This document shows, one piece after another, positions 22,521-28,540 of a stretch of DNA of 28,886 nucleotides. Numbering within the stretch: position 1 is the stretch's first letter; each line of letters opens with the position of its first letter. Location of the stretch: the IMG/VR virus record IMGVR_UViG_3300034356_002607, positions 1 to 28,886 of that record; one strand, given 5' to 3'. Both the position numbers and the translations under genes were made by a program. The notes beneath the pieces are model-generated. The model saw nothing but the letters and a program-made list of their open reading frames with translations. It had not been told where the DNA came from and searched no databases. Source of the DNA: a virus.

Positions 22521-22715
22521 GCAAATACGCCAAGAGATAAACCTGCTCTGCTCTTGGATACAAAACAGGTAATAAAACAGTATGTATTCTGTCTAATACA
22601 TTGGTGGAGGATGGCAGAGAAATCGGTCGTCCCTAACAGGAAAGTCTCACCTTAACGAGACAATATAAGCATGTTTGAAGGTTAATGTAAGTTGATAGAG
22701 GACAGGAGTTCAACT

Positions 22716-22925
22716 TAATGAGGGTCTGCTATTTGGAAACGAATAGTTAGTAAGGTGTAAATTCGGTGAACGGTCTGGAATAATATCCGTCCCAATGCCG
22801 AGCCAAGCTCAGATAATGAGAAGGTGTAGAGACTATAATCACCTACCTAAAGTAAAAATACTAAGGTAAAGGCATAGTCCAGCGCACAAACAGAGAAATC
22901 TGGTGGTGAAAACCATAGTGTGATG
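22716..22925 (+). other. Group I intron in the tmRNA T-loop
   Basis: About 210 nt without an ORF. Core motifs: P3-P4 region AATGCCGAGCCAAGCTC (22793-22810), AGAAGGTGTAGAGACTATAA (starts at 22820), and AAGGCATAGTCC. P7 is GACTAT (22831-22836) with ATAGTC (22874-22879); P8 lies between. The layout resembles the tRNA-Leu group IC3 introns. The 5' exon ends in T (ACT, wobble with GGT in P1) and the intron ends in G at 22925, as required. Exon junction is inferred from restoring a 5-bp T-stem and 7-nt T-loop (TTCAACT). No homing endonuclease is inside. Confidence 0.88.
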
Positions 22926-22952
22926 CTCCTCGCGTCCACCAATTTTATTATT

Positions 22953-23038
<86 letters not shown>

Positions 23039-23043
23039 TTTTC

Positions 23044-23118
23044 GCGGGATTCGTATATCGGCTAATATGTGAGTTTTCCAAACTTGAGAGATCAGTTCAA
23101 CTCTGATATCCCGCACCA
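23044..23118 (+). tRNA. tRNA-Gly (UCC), CCA encoded
   Basis: Acceptor GCGGGAT/ATCCCGC, anticodon loop TTTCCAA (TCC), T-arm ATCAG-TTCAACT-CTGAT, discriminator A and CCA. The anticodon stem TGAGT/ACTTG includes two G-U pairs, and the D-arm is weak, but the rest is standard. Confidence 0.85.
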
Positions 23119-23135
23119 ATCTAATAAATATAATA

Positions 23136-23558
23136 ATGAAACACAGAGATCAAATTTTACTTAGTGAAGCATATAGTAAGATTATTGAAAGCATGCACGG
23201 TGATAATTGGCAAGAGACTAGTTGGGAAGATACAACAAATGACGGTAAATTAGTTAAAGTAACTATTAGTGATTTGTTTGCTTTTTCTAAGGATATGCCT
23301 ATATCAGAAATAAATGTTGATAGTCTTAAGCCTTTAGCTCTTCACCAAACTAAAACTGATCCCGAAACATTAGCTAATATTCAAAAAGCTAATCTTGACT
23401 ATCCAATTTTAATTTTAAATAAAAACAACGGAAAGCAGTCAATTTTAGATGGGCATCACAGACTTCAAAAAGCAATTACAAATAAAATAACTAAAATAAA
23501 AGCTAAAGTTTTAAATATTTCTGACATGCCAGAAGATTGGCAGTGGCTGTTTTCATAA
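23136..23558 (+). CDS. ParB-like nuclease-domain protein
   Basis: A 140-residue protein. The N-terminus has ILLSEAYSKI, a motif of several phage proteins. The ParB/Sulfiredoxin-like core is DYPILILNKNN followed by SILDGHHRLQKAI (residues about 108-120), the ParB box II type GxHR motif. Such single-domain proteins in phages may be nucleases, CTPases or DNA-binding regulators; no ParB HTH is attached. It sits alone between tRNA-Gly and the next RNA block. Confidence 0.8.
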   Translation: MKHRDQILLSEAYSKIIESMHGDNWQETSWEDTTNDGKLVKVTISDLFAFSKDMPISEINVDSLKPLALHQTKTDPETLANIQKANLDYPILILNKNNGKQSILDGHHRLQKAITNKITKIKAKVLNISDMPEDWQWLFS

Positions 23559-23576
23559 AACAGTTAATAATTTTCA

Positions 23577-23880
23577 ATGGGGCAGAGTTTAGCGACTTTA
23601 TTCTCCTCATACCCTCTACGCTTGATGGATGCATACTAAACAGCGCACGGTTTTAATAATGATATGAGAATAACCCCATCATTTTTTCCCTGCCATTGTA
23701 GGCAAAGACACTACAATGAGCGAGTTGACAGAGAGCGGGTTAGCAACCCGATGATGACAAACGTAATCCGACATAAATTAAAGTAGGCTTGGAGTCGCTA
23801 CCAAGATGAAATAGTCACTGTGTTTCTTCAAATTGATCAAAGCTCCGCTTGGTTAATTATTCGGTAGTGGGGAAAACACT
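23577..23880 (+). ncRNA. Large structured noncoding RNA candidate
   Basis: About 300 nt with no ORF but dense pairing. ATGGGG/CCCCAT (23577-23582, 23674-23679) encloses GTTTAG/CTAAAC (23587-23592, 23636-23641), while TCATA inside that loop can pair with TATGA outside it: a pseudoknot. Then come CATTGTAG/CTACAATG (8 bp, 23694-23718), CGGGTT-AGC-AACCCG (23736-23750), CTTGG/CCAAG (23788-23805), a 10-bp stem with one bulge (23833-23856) and AGTG/CACT (23866-23880). The dense helices and pseudoknot recall large ornate phage RNAs that neighbour tRNA clusters (GOLLD/ROOL class), but I cannot confirm any family. Confidence 0.5.
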
Positions 23881-23882
23881 TT

Positions 23883-23951
23883 GCGAGAGGGATCATACGG
23901 AGATCGCTAGGCCCATAGTCTAGAGTGAAGGTTAAATTCCTTCCCCTCGCA
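23883..23951 (+). tRNA. CAU-anticodon tRNA-like gene (Ile2 or Met candidate)
   Basis: Acceptor GCGAGAG/CCCTCGC with one A-C mismatch, a D-stem GATC/GATC, anticodon stem CTAGG/TCTAG with loop CCCATAG (anticodon CAT, but C instead of T at position 33), T-arm GAAGG-TTAAATT-CCTTC. No CCA is encoded and the T-loop lacks the C of TTCRA. It could be a divergent tRNA-Ile2 that needs TilS (encoded at 26737), a tRNA remnant, or part of the flanking structured RNA. Confidence 0.5.
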
Positions 23952-23952
23952 A

Positions 23953-24055
23953 TTCGTATTCATGCGCGATAAAGTATGACGTTGCTAGGAGCGGTTCCCT
24001 AGATAGTCACAGCCCTTGATGAGTCGTAGGCCGAAATGCTATGGGCAAATCATTT
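23953..24055 (+). ncRNA. Further structured RNA segment after the CAU tRNA-like gene
   Basis: A non-coding 100 nt with hairpin CTAGG/CCTAG (23985-24002) and an outer helix GCCC/GGGC (24012-24015, 24043-24046) enclosing TTGATGAG and CCGAAATG. It may be the 3' part of the RNA that begins at 23577. The remaining DNA to the next start at 24093 is A/T-rich with nothing I recognise. Confidence 0.35.
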
Positions 24056-24092
24056 TCTATGTTTTTCTATTGTGCTTTATTAAATAAAAACA

Positions 24093-25271
24093 ATGATTGA
24101 TGGTATCATACATACATTACGTAATGAAGATGACTTAGAATTTATTTTAAAAAATGGGTTGCGCAGAGGAACCAATGTGAGCATAGATTCAAGATTACCA
24201 AATCAATCATTCACTGGTTATGGAATAACTTTAATGTATGATAATAAATCTATAAAATATAAGACCAAAGAATATAATTCAAATGAAGGTATAGTATTAC
24301 AACATTTAAATAAAAAACCAACGGCTATATTAATCGGAATAGATGATTTTAGAGAAGATGATTATGATTTAGACGACAATAAAATCGAAGAATATAAAAA
24401 AAGAAAAAAATATTTAGATGAGCGCATAAATAATATATTAAAAACTATTAATATAAAATTAAAAAATATTGAATCTAAAATAAACAAATTAATTTATATA
24501 GAAGAAGTAGATGATGAGCACGGAGAACGTTTTATTTTTTTATATCCAAAAACAAGATCTGGTGAATATGAATACAGTGTAGATGTTAGTAATATTAAAC
24601 ACAGCAGTATACATGATCTTTATAAAATAGTAGGAAATGAAAAAATGCATACATTTTACAATACAGATATTCCTAAACTTTTGAATAGTTATATGGATAT
24701 TAAAGCTAGAAAAATAAGTTTTATTCATGAATATGAATATCTTAAAAACTTAAACTTTGAAGATATAGCAAAAAATAAAAATAAAATAGATAAAAATAGA
24801 GCTTTGAATTATGTTAAATATCTGAATTTACCTAAAAATATCTCAATGTATTATTACACTACAAATTCAAACGGAACAGCCAACATTATCCCACTGTTAG
24901 AAGAAAAAATGTCTCAATATGAGACATTAAAACTGCTAGAAAACATGCAAAAGAATGATATATACACTATTATTCCAGGGGATGGGTATATATTCAATAC
25001 AGAGTTTAATGAAATACATCAATATGACGACAAAATGTATGGTGAAATTCTCGATGGTCAAAAAATTGTAAAGTTTGAAAATGGTCAGATGGTCAAATTA
25101 AGTGATTTTAAAAGAGATTTATTAGTTTGTCACAAACATTTAAAAATATATGGTGAAAAGGGTAAAATAAAAACAGACGGACTGCCAATTACAAGAATAA
25201 TGGTAAAAATGTATCCAAATTTTAATCATAAATCTGGATATTTTCCATTACAAGTAATAGATGATATATAA
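24093..25271 (+). CDS. Large unknown protein, possible ADP-ribosyltransferase-like N-terminus
   Basis: A 392-residue, very Lys/Asn/Ile-rich protein coded by DNA poorer in G+C than its neighbours. The start IIHTLRNEDDLEFILKNGL, RRG, then FTGYGITLMYD has the look of the ART fold (a His near the start, an IL-x-NGL segment, and a G-x-GI-x-L strand), as in DarT, KptA or PARP-like proteins. A coiled-coil-like helix covers residues 100-135. The rest (FEDIAKNKNKIDKNRALNY, NGTANIIPLL) matches nothing I know. The ART idea is weak. It is isolated between RNA genes, as accessory cargo often is. Confidence 0.7.
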   Translation: MIDGIIHTLRNEDDLEFILKNGLRRGTNVSIDSRLPNQSFTGYGITLMYDNKSIKYKTKEYNSNEGIVLQHLNKKPTAILIGIDDFREDDYDLDDNKIEEYKKRKKYLDERINNILKTINIKLKNIESKINKLIYIEEVDDEHGERFIFLYPKTRSGEYEYSVDVSNIKHSSIHDLYKIVGNEKMHTFYNTDIPKLLNSYMDIKARKISFIHEYEYLKNLNFEDIAKNKNKIDKNRALNYVKYLNLPKNISMYYYTTNSNGTANIIPLLEEKMSQYETLKLLENMQKNDIYTIIPGDGYIFNTEFNEIHQYDDKMYGEILDGQKIVKFENGQMVKLSDFKRDLLVCHKHLKIYGEKGKIKTDGLPITRIMVKMYPNFNHKSGYFPLQVIDDI

Positions 25272-25278
25272 TTTCTTT

Positions 25279-25416
25279 TTTCTATTGTGGTCTTTATCGC
25301 CCGAAGTATGTTGGGAAAGCAGATTGGAAATCTCCGACGAGCCTCTACTAGCAGAAAAGTGACAGAAGGATAAACGAGTGGTGTCTTTAAGACCAAAGCT
25401 TCTTCAGCAATAGAAA
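25279..25416 (+). ncRNA. Structured RNA candidate before tRNA-Asn
   Basis: A 138-nt segment closed by a perfect 9-bp helix TTTCTATTG/CAATAGAAA (25279-25287, 25408-25416), with TGGTCTT/AAGACCA (25288-25294, 25389-25395) continuing the stem around a 12-nt bulge. Inside are AGATT-GGA-AATCT and CCC/GGG hairpins and a single-stranded GTGACAGAAGGATAAACG-type stretch. No ORF, no cloverleaf. It is 11 nt from tRNA-Asn and probably released from the same precursor. No known family recognised. Confidence 0.5.
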
Positions 25417-25427
25417 GTATTTTTAAC

Positions 25428-25503
25428 TCCAAAGTAGCTCAGTGGAACGAGCGGGAAGCTGTTAACTTCTAGGTCGTTGGTTCGATCCCAACCTTTGGAG
25501 CCA
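25428..25503 (+). tRNA. tRNA-Asn (GUU), CCA encoded
   Basis: Acceptor TCCAAAG/CTTTGGA, D-arm AGCTCAGTGGAACGAGC, anticodon stem GGAAG/CTTCT with loop CTGTTAA (GTT), T-arm GTTGG-TTCGATC-CCAAC, discriminator G and CCA. Confidence 0.95.
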
Positions 25504-25509
25504 TTTTTA

Positions 25510-25584
25510 GCCGATTTAGCACAGTGGTAGTGCAACTCATTTGTAATGAGTAGGTCGTTGGTTCGAATCTGACAATCGGCTCCA
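25510..25584 (+). tRNA. tRNA-Thr (UGU), CCA encoded
   Basis: Acceptor GCCGATT/AATCGGC, D-arm AGCACAGTGGTAGTGC, anticodon stem ACTCA/TGAGT with loop TTTGTAA (TGT), T-arm GTTGG-TTCGAAT-CTGAC, discriminator T and CCA. Ends the main RNA island. Confidence 0.93.
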
Positions 25585-25603
25585 CCTTTATAATAAAAAA
25601 CAT

Positions 25604-25631
25604 TTGCATATTAAAACTTTAATGATATAAT
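25604..25631 (+). promoter_or_regulatory. sigma70-type promoter fused to the next ATG
   Basis: TTGCAT at 25604-25609, a 16-nt spacer, TATAAT at 25626-25631, 6 nt to ATG 25638. Same leaderless geometry. Confidence 0.7.
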
Positions 25632-25637
25632 AACTTT

Positions 25638-25763
25638 ATGAAAACTAAAACAACAAAAAACGACAACAGAATTAAGAGAAAAGGAATTCATGCCAAAACG
25701 AAATCTTCCCGTTTGAAGAATTCAAAAAATTACAAGAAAAAATATGCCAAGCAAGGGAGGTGA
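25638..25763 (+). CDS. Very basic small protein, 41 aa
   Basis: A 41-residue protein with about 40% Lys+Arg: RKGIHAKTKSSRLKNSKNY then KKKYAKQGR. The GIHxKTKxSxxKxSKNYxKxY pattern resembles small unnamed proteins I have seen in other phages. It is almost certainly a nucleic-acid binder, perhaps RNA given its place beside the tRNA genes, but this rests on charge alone. Own promoter, predicted leaderless. Confidence 0.75.
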   Translation: MKTKTTKNDNRIKRKGIHAKTKSSRLKNSKNYKKKYAKQGR

Positions 25764-25771
25764 TTGTTATC

Positions 25772-25792
25772 AAATAAAAACTAGATTATAAC
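25772..25792 (+). promoter_or_regulatory. AAATAAAAACTA-type promoter motif
   Basis: AAATAAAAACTA at 25772-25783 (one A fewer than the main form), 3 nt, TATAAC at 25787-25792, 6 nt to ATG 25799. Confidence 0.65.
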
Positions 25793-25798
25793 AATCAG

Positions 25799-25861
25799 AT
25801 GTTTAAAATAAACAACCTCTATATTATTTTTTATATTTTTGTGCTAAATAATATAGCATGA
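25799..25861 (+). CDS. 20-codon leader ORF upstream of the GIY-YIG gene
   Basis: ATG 25799 sits at the usual 6 nt from the promoter hexamer. The frame encodes 20 residues (MFKINNLYIIFYIF and six more), hydrophobic, and its TGA overlaps the endonuclease start as ATGA at 25858. It may be a leader peptide that delivers ribosomes to the endonuclease, or the left stub of a gene interrupted by the endonuclease insertion. Confidence 0.5.
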   Translation: MFKINNLYIIFYIFVLNNIA

Positions 25862-26535
25862 TTGTATATATGGTTACTAATAAAATTAATGGAAAACAGT
25901 ATATAGGATATACTACAAAAACTTTAGAAGAAAGAAAGAAAGCGCATTTATGTAAAGCAAATTCACCTTCTAATAAACATTATTTTTATCTTTTTAAACA
26001 AGCAATACGTAAGTATGGTATTGATAACTTTGATTGGGAAGTTTTAGAAACTTGTAATTCAATTAAAGAGTGTTGCGATAAAGAAATTTATTATATAAAT
26101 AACCACAATACTATTTCTCCTAATGGTTATAATCTAACAGAGGGTGGTAATGGTGGTATACCATCAGAAGAAACTAAATTAAAAATATCAAAATCTTTAA
26201 AAACATATTGGCATAATAATAAAAATTTAAATAACATGGTAAAAGCTACAACAGAAAATAGGAGTGCTTGGGCTAAAAAAAGTTGGCAGATAAAAAAACA
26301 AAAAGGATATGTCAGACCATCTTATACACACAAAGAAGATTCTAAAAATAAAATGAGTTTAACAAAAAACGAACTCAATAAAATTAAATGGTTTAATGTG
26401 TATACTTTAGAAACATTGGAATTATCTTTGACAGATATGTCTAAAAAAACAGGATTATCTATAGGTGCATTCAATCATTTAAAACAAGGAAGACAACTAC
26501 AGACTAAATGTGGTTGGAAACTAATAAAAAACTAA
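25858..26535 (+). CDS. GIY-YIG homing endonuclease
   Basis: A 225-residue free-standing endonuclease. The GIY-YIG module occupies residues 1-95: VYMVTNKINGKQYIGYT, LEERKKAH, NFDWEVLE (catalytic Glu) and GYNLTEGGNGG. The C-terminal half is basic, with NUMOD-like repeats (TKLKISKSLKTYW and LTDMSKKTGLSIGAFNHL) that bind DNA. It lies between a promoter plus leader ORF and the next promoter, which overlaps its stop, as expected of an insertion between two transcription units. Its target is unknown; it may also mobilise the intron in the tmRNA gene 3 kb upstream. Confidence 0.88.
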   Translation: MIVYMVTNKINGKQYIGYTTKTLEERKKAHLCKANSPSNKHYFYLFKQAIRKYGIDNFDWEVLETCNSIKECCDKEIYYINNHNTISPNGYNLTEGGNGGIPSEETKLKISKSLKTYWHNNKNLNNMVKATTENRSAWAKKSWQIKKQKGYVRPSYTHKEDSKNKMSLTKNELNKIKWFNVYTLETLELSLTDMSKKTGLSIGAFNHLKQGRQLQTKCGWKLIKN

Positions 26536-26543
26536 GATATTAT
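26523..26543 (+). promoter_or_regulatory. AATAAAAAACTA-type promoter motif
   Basis: AATAAAAAACTA at 26523-26534, 3 nt, TATTAT at 26538-26543, 6 nt to ATG 26550. It lies across the stop codon of the endonuclease gene. Confidence 0.7.
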
Positions 26544-26549
26544 AAAGCC

Positions 26550-26735
26550 ATGTCAAACAAATTCAAAGCACCTATCAAAGTAATCAAAAGCAGTTGGAGA
26601 TCAGAATCGTTTAAGAAACCTTCAAGTCGAGGTGTTATTGTTTCTCGTAGTCTTTATGGAAATAGTAATACATTGACTAAGGTTGATGGAACATATGTAT
26701 CCAAAGGCAACATGTTCAGCGGAAACATGTATTGA
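26550..26735 (+). CDS. Small basic hypothetical protein
   Basis: A 61-residue basic protein (KAPIKVIKSSWRSESFKKPSS, then YGNSNTLTKVDG). ATG 26550 is chosen over the in-frame ATG of the longer frame at 26508 because it is the one set by the promoter. It ends 1 nt before the tilS-like ATG. Function unknown; co-expressed with the TilS-like gene. Confidence 0.7.
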   Translation: MSNKFKAPIKVIKSSWRSESFKKPSSRGVIVSRSLYGNSNTLTKVDGTYVSKGNMFSGNMY

Positions 26736-26736
26736 T

Positions 26737-27372
26737 ATGATTAGACTTGATAGATCATTAATTCCTAAAGAAGATTTTTGTGTTGCTGTAAGTGGAGGAA
26801 TTGATTCTATAGCATGTTTACACTTGCTATCAAGGTTATACAAAGATAAAGTATCTGCCTGTCACTTCAATCATAACTTCCAATCAACAAATGCAAAAAT
26901 GCAGAGAGTTGTTGAAAGATTTTGCTCGCAACATAATATCAAATTAGTCTTGGGTAAAAGAACTAACTTTAATGATAATGTCAAACATGGAATTGAAGAT
27001 CATCTTAGAAAAGAAAGACTTAAATTTTTTTCTAGTCTAAACAAAGATATTATTGTGTGTCATCATCTCAATGATGCTGTTGAATCATATTTGATGAATA
27101 CATTAAAAGGTTGTCCAGAATACACACCCATTCCAATCGCAACTAAATTTCATAATAATAATCATAAAATGATTCGTCCTTTTTTGAAAACAAAAAAGTC
27201 GAATATAAAAGACTACATTGATAATAATAACCTTTGGGAATTTGTTGTAGAAGATCCTACAAACAATGATACCAAATACAGAAGAAACTTTATTAGAAAT
27301 TCAATACTTCCAAATCTTAATAACTTTGGTTTAGAGAAAATTGTTTATAAAAAATTCTATTGCATTAATTAG
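26737..27372 (+). CDS. tilS: TilS-like tRNA(Ile)-lysidine synthetase, short form
   Basis: A 211-residue N-type ATP pyrophosphatase. The P-loop SGGIDS is at residues 19-24. TilS-specific blocks follow in order: HFNHNF, EDHLRKERLKFF, HHLNDAVESYLMNTLKG, IRPFLKTKKSNIKDYI, then EDPTNNDTKYRRNFIRNSILPNL. All family motifs of the catalytic domain are kept; the C-terminal tRNA-binding domains of the ~430-residue E. coli enzyme are missing. The family turns CAU of tRNA-Ile2 into k2C-AU, which reads AUA. CAU tRNAs are encoded at 22257 and 23883. Start ATG 26737 follows the previous stop by 1 nt. Confidence 0.85.
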   Translation: MIRLDRSLIPKEDFCVAVSGGIDSIACLHLLSRLYKDKVSACHFNHNFQSTNAKMQRVVERFCSQHNIKLVLGKRTNFNDNVKHGIEDHLRKERLKFFSSLNKDIIVCHHLNDAVESYLMNTLKGCPEYTPIPIATKFHNNNHKMIRPFLKTKKSNIKDYIDNNNLWEFVVEDPTNNDTKYRRNFIRNSILPNLNNFGLEKIVYKKFYCIN

Positions 27373-27387
27373 AAACTAGATTAACAT
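27367..27387 (+). promoter_or_regulatory. AATTAGAAACTA-type promoter motif
   Basis: AATTAGAAACTA at 27367-27378 (covering the tilS stop), 3 nt, TAACAT at 27382-27387, 6 nt to ATG 27394. Confidence 0.65.
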
Positions 27388-27393
27388 ACTGAC

Positions 27394-27621
27394 ATGCGAC
27401 TCACTTACAGCAAGCGTTTGAAAGGTTCAAACAACAAAACATTCATCAATGTTTCTAAAGACAATGAACCTTATGGTCAAATCTATACTTGGCAAAACAC
27501 CAAAACCGATCAACATCCTTGGCATGGTAAAAAAACCACAGGAAAACATTTCTGCAGTTATGGAGATGGTAATAAATCTGAAGGTTTGCATGATGTAATT
27601 GATTGGATGAATAAACAATAA
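27394..27621 (+). CDS. Small basic hypothetical protein
   Basis: A 75-residue protein, rich in Lys, Thr, His and Trp (TWQNTKTDQHPWHGKKTTGKHFCSYGD). Beta-rich, no recognised family. Predicted leaderless. It is followed 5 nt later by tRNA-Leu, so the tRNA is probably co-transcribed and processed from this message. Confidence 0.7.
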   Translation: MRLTYSKRLKGSNNKTFINVSKDNEPYGQIYTWQNTKTDQHPWHGKKTTGKHFCSYGDGNKSEGLHDVIDWMNKQ

Positions 27622-27626
27622 TAAAT

Positions 27627-27713
27627 GGCCACGTGGTGAAATTGGTAAACACTGCGGACTTAAAATCCGTTGCCCTAATCGGCTTGTCGGTTCGACCCCG
27701 ACCGTGGCTACCA
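27627..27713 (+). tRNA. tRNA-Leu (UAA), CCA encoded
   Basis: Class II tRNA. Acceptor GGCCACG/CGTGGCT (G1-U72), anticodon stem GCGGA/TCCGT with loop CTTAAAA (TAA), a long variable arm, T-arm GTCGG-TTCGACC-CCGAC, discriminator A and CCA. It stands 2 kb from the main island. Confidence 0.93.
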
Positions 27714-27719
27714 TCTATT

Positions 27720-27740
27720 AATAAAAAACTAAAATATAAA
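27720..27740 (+). promoter_or_regulatory. AATAAAAAACTA-type promoter motif
   Basis: AATAAAAAACTA at 27720-27731, 3 nt, TATAAA at 27735-27740, 7 nt to ATG 27748. Confidence 0.7.
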
Positions 27741-27747
27741 ACACATC

Positions 27748-28137
27748 ATGAAGATCAGAATTGACAACATTGGCGCACAACCTCCGACCTATATTGGTAA
27801 ACCTCCAGAGGATGTAGACAATAGACTGGTTATTGTTAAGTACTTTCCTAATGGTAAATACGGTAAATTGCAAGAATATATTGATGTTCTTGGGTGGGAG
27901 AATGATGGAGATTATGTCAGAAAAAATATGTGTAGCATTCACAAGAACTGCTTTGAAGGCAAAGAGAATATTATAGTGATTGCTGATCTTACCTATAGCA
28001 CTAAAGAAGAAGACACATTCTTAGAGACTGTAGGTGAGCGAGTGTTAGATCTATCACTAGAAGATCGTGAAACTTTCTTTGAGGTGTATGCTCTTGCGGC
28101 AAAGAAACTAGCTGAGGCTTATAGTGACAAAGACTAA
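27748..28137 (+). CDS. Hypothetical protein, 129 aa
   Basis: A 129-residue acidic alpha/beta protein (RIDNIGAQPPTYIGKPPED, then helical DLSLEDRETFFEVYALAAKK at the C-terminus). No recognised family. It is the first gene of a unit predicted to be leaderless, with three small genes after it. Confidence 0.75.
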   Translation: MKIRIDNIGAQPPTYIGKPPEDVDNRLVIVKYFPNGKYGKLQEYIDVLGWENDGDYVRKNMCSIHKNCFEGKENIIVIADLTYSTKEEDTFLETVGERVLDLSLEDRETFFEVYALAAKKLAEAYSDKD

Positions 28138-28141
28138 AATT

Positions 28142-28402
28142 ATGGCAACGTATCGAATAATTAAAAGGAGGTTAGGAGTTGATAGCAAAGAGATCTATCA
28201 TGTAGAGAGAAAGGTTCTCTGCTTCTGGTTTGACATACTTAATAACTCCTTTATATTTGGCATTGACGATGTTGCTAATTATAAAAGTTGGTTTAATTCT
28301 AAAGAAGAAGCTTTGGCAATCATCGATAAGTTGATGCAGCCTAAGAAAAAGAGAAAAGAAGTTGTTTGGACAAACGACCCTCAACCAAAAATGAACTATT
28401 AA
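28142..28402 (+). CDS. Hypothetical protein, related to 14265-14534
   Basis: An 86-residue basic protein. YRIIKRR, YHVERKVLCFWFDI, FNSKEEALAII and KEVVW line up with the protein at 14265, suggesting diverged paralogues. ATG 28142 follows the previous stop by 4 nt (TAAAATTATG) and is preferred over the extension to 28124. Function unknown. Confidence 0.75.
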   Translation: MATYRIIKRRLGVDSKEIYHVERKVLCFWFDILNNSFIFGIDDVANYKSWFNSKEEALAIIDKLMQPKKKRKEVVWTNDPQPKMNY

Positions 28403-28405
28403 ATT

Positions 28406-28519
28406 ATGAGTATGGCTATAATCATTATGTGGATAGCAATAATAGTTTTAGCATCTCTGGCAACATTTGCAGTATGCTATATCATCTATAAAGCTAGTGA
28501 TGATGATCTTTGGTATTAA
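28406..28519 (+). CDS. Membrane peptide, 37 aa
   Basis: A 37-residue frame with one membrane helix (residues 4-27) and a short ASDDDLWY tail, similar in layout to the peptide at 7934 (helix then acidic end). Starts 3 nt after the previous stop (TAAATTATG). Function unknown. Confidence 0.6.
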   Translation: MSMAIIIMWIAIIVLASLATFAVCYIIYKASDDDLWY

Positions 28520-28529
28520 GGAACACTGA

Positions 28530-28535
28530 TATAAT
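28530..28535 (+). promoter_or_regulatory. Candidate -10 element TATAAT
   Basis: TATAAT ends 5 nt before ATG 28541 with the same TAGGT-like spacer as at 4348. No good -35 is seen (TTGGTA at 28510 is only 14 nt away), so this is weaker than the others. Confidence 0.45.
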
Positions 28536-28540
28536 TAGGT

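Larger units (their letters stand above)
22343..22941 (+). ncRNA. ssrA: tmRNA (ssrA) interrupted by a group I intron
   Basis: The 5' end GGGCGCGTTCTGGTTTCGAC is the tmRNA consensus; the 3' end CGCGTCC-ACCA pairs with GGGCGCG over 7 bp. Helix 2 strands are visible (TTCAA and GCATGT at 22377-22390 with GCATGT and TTGAA at 22669-22679). Pseudoknot 1 lies at 22391-22425 (AGAGG/CCTCT and GATCAG/CTGATC). The tag frame ends in ALAA at 22520. The T-arm is split: AGGAG-TTCAACT up to 22715, and CTCCT from 22926. Removing the intron leaves about 389 nt, a normal tmRNA. The product rescues stalled ribosomes and tags peptides for ClpXP; with SmpB from the host, as none is seen here. Confidence 0.93.

Noticed and set aside
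22716-22925. Group II intron
   Set aside because: There is no GUGYG 5' end or domain V hairpin; the P7 and P3-P4 signals and terminal G are those of group I.
24013-24040. Hammerhead-ribozyme-like core (TTGATGAG and CCGAAA)
   Set aside because: The invariant C of CUGAUGA is replaced by T, stem II has a T-C mismatch, and no proper stem I or cleavage triplet arrangement can be formed with the flanks.
25591-25602. A further AATAAAAAAC box before 25604
   Set aside because: It reads AATAAAAAACAT, lacks CTA and has no TANNNT at 3 nt; the promoter at 25604-25631 explains the gene start.
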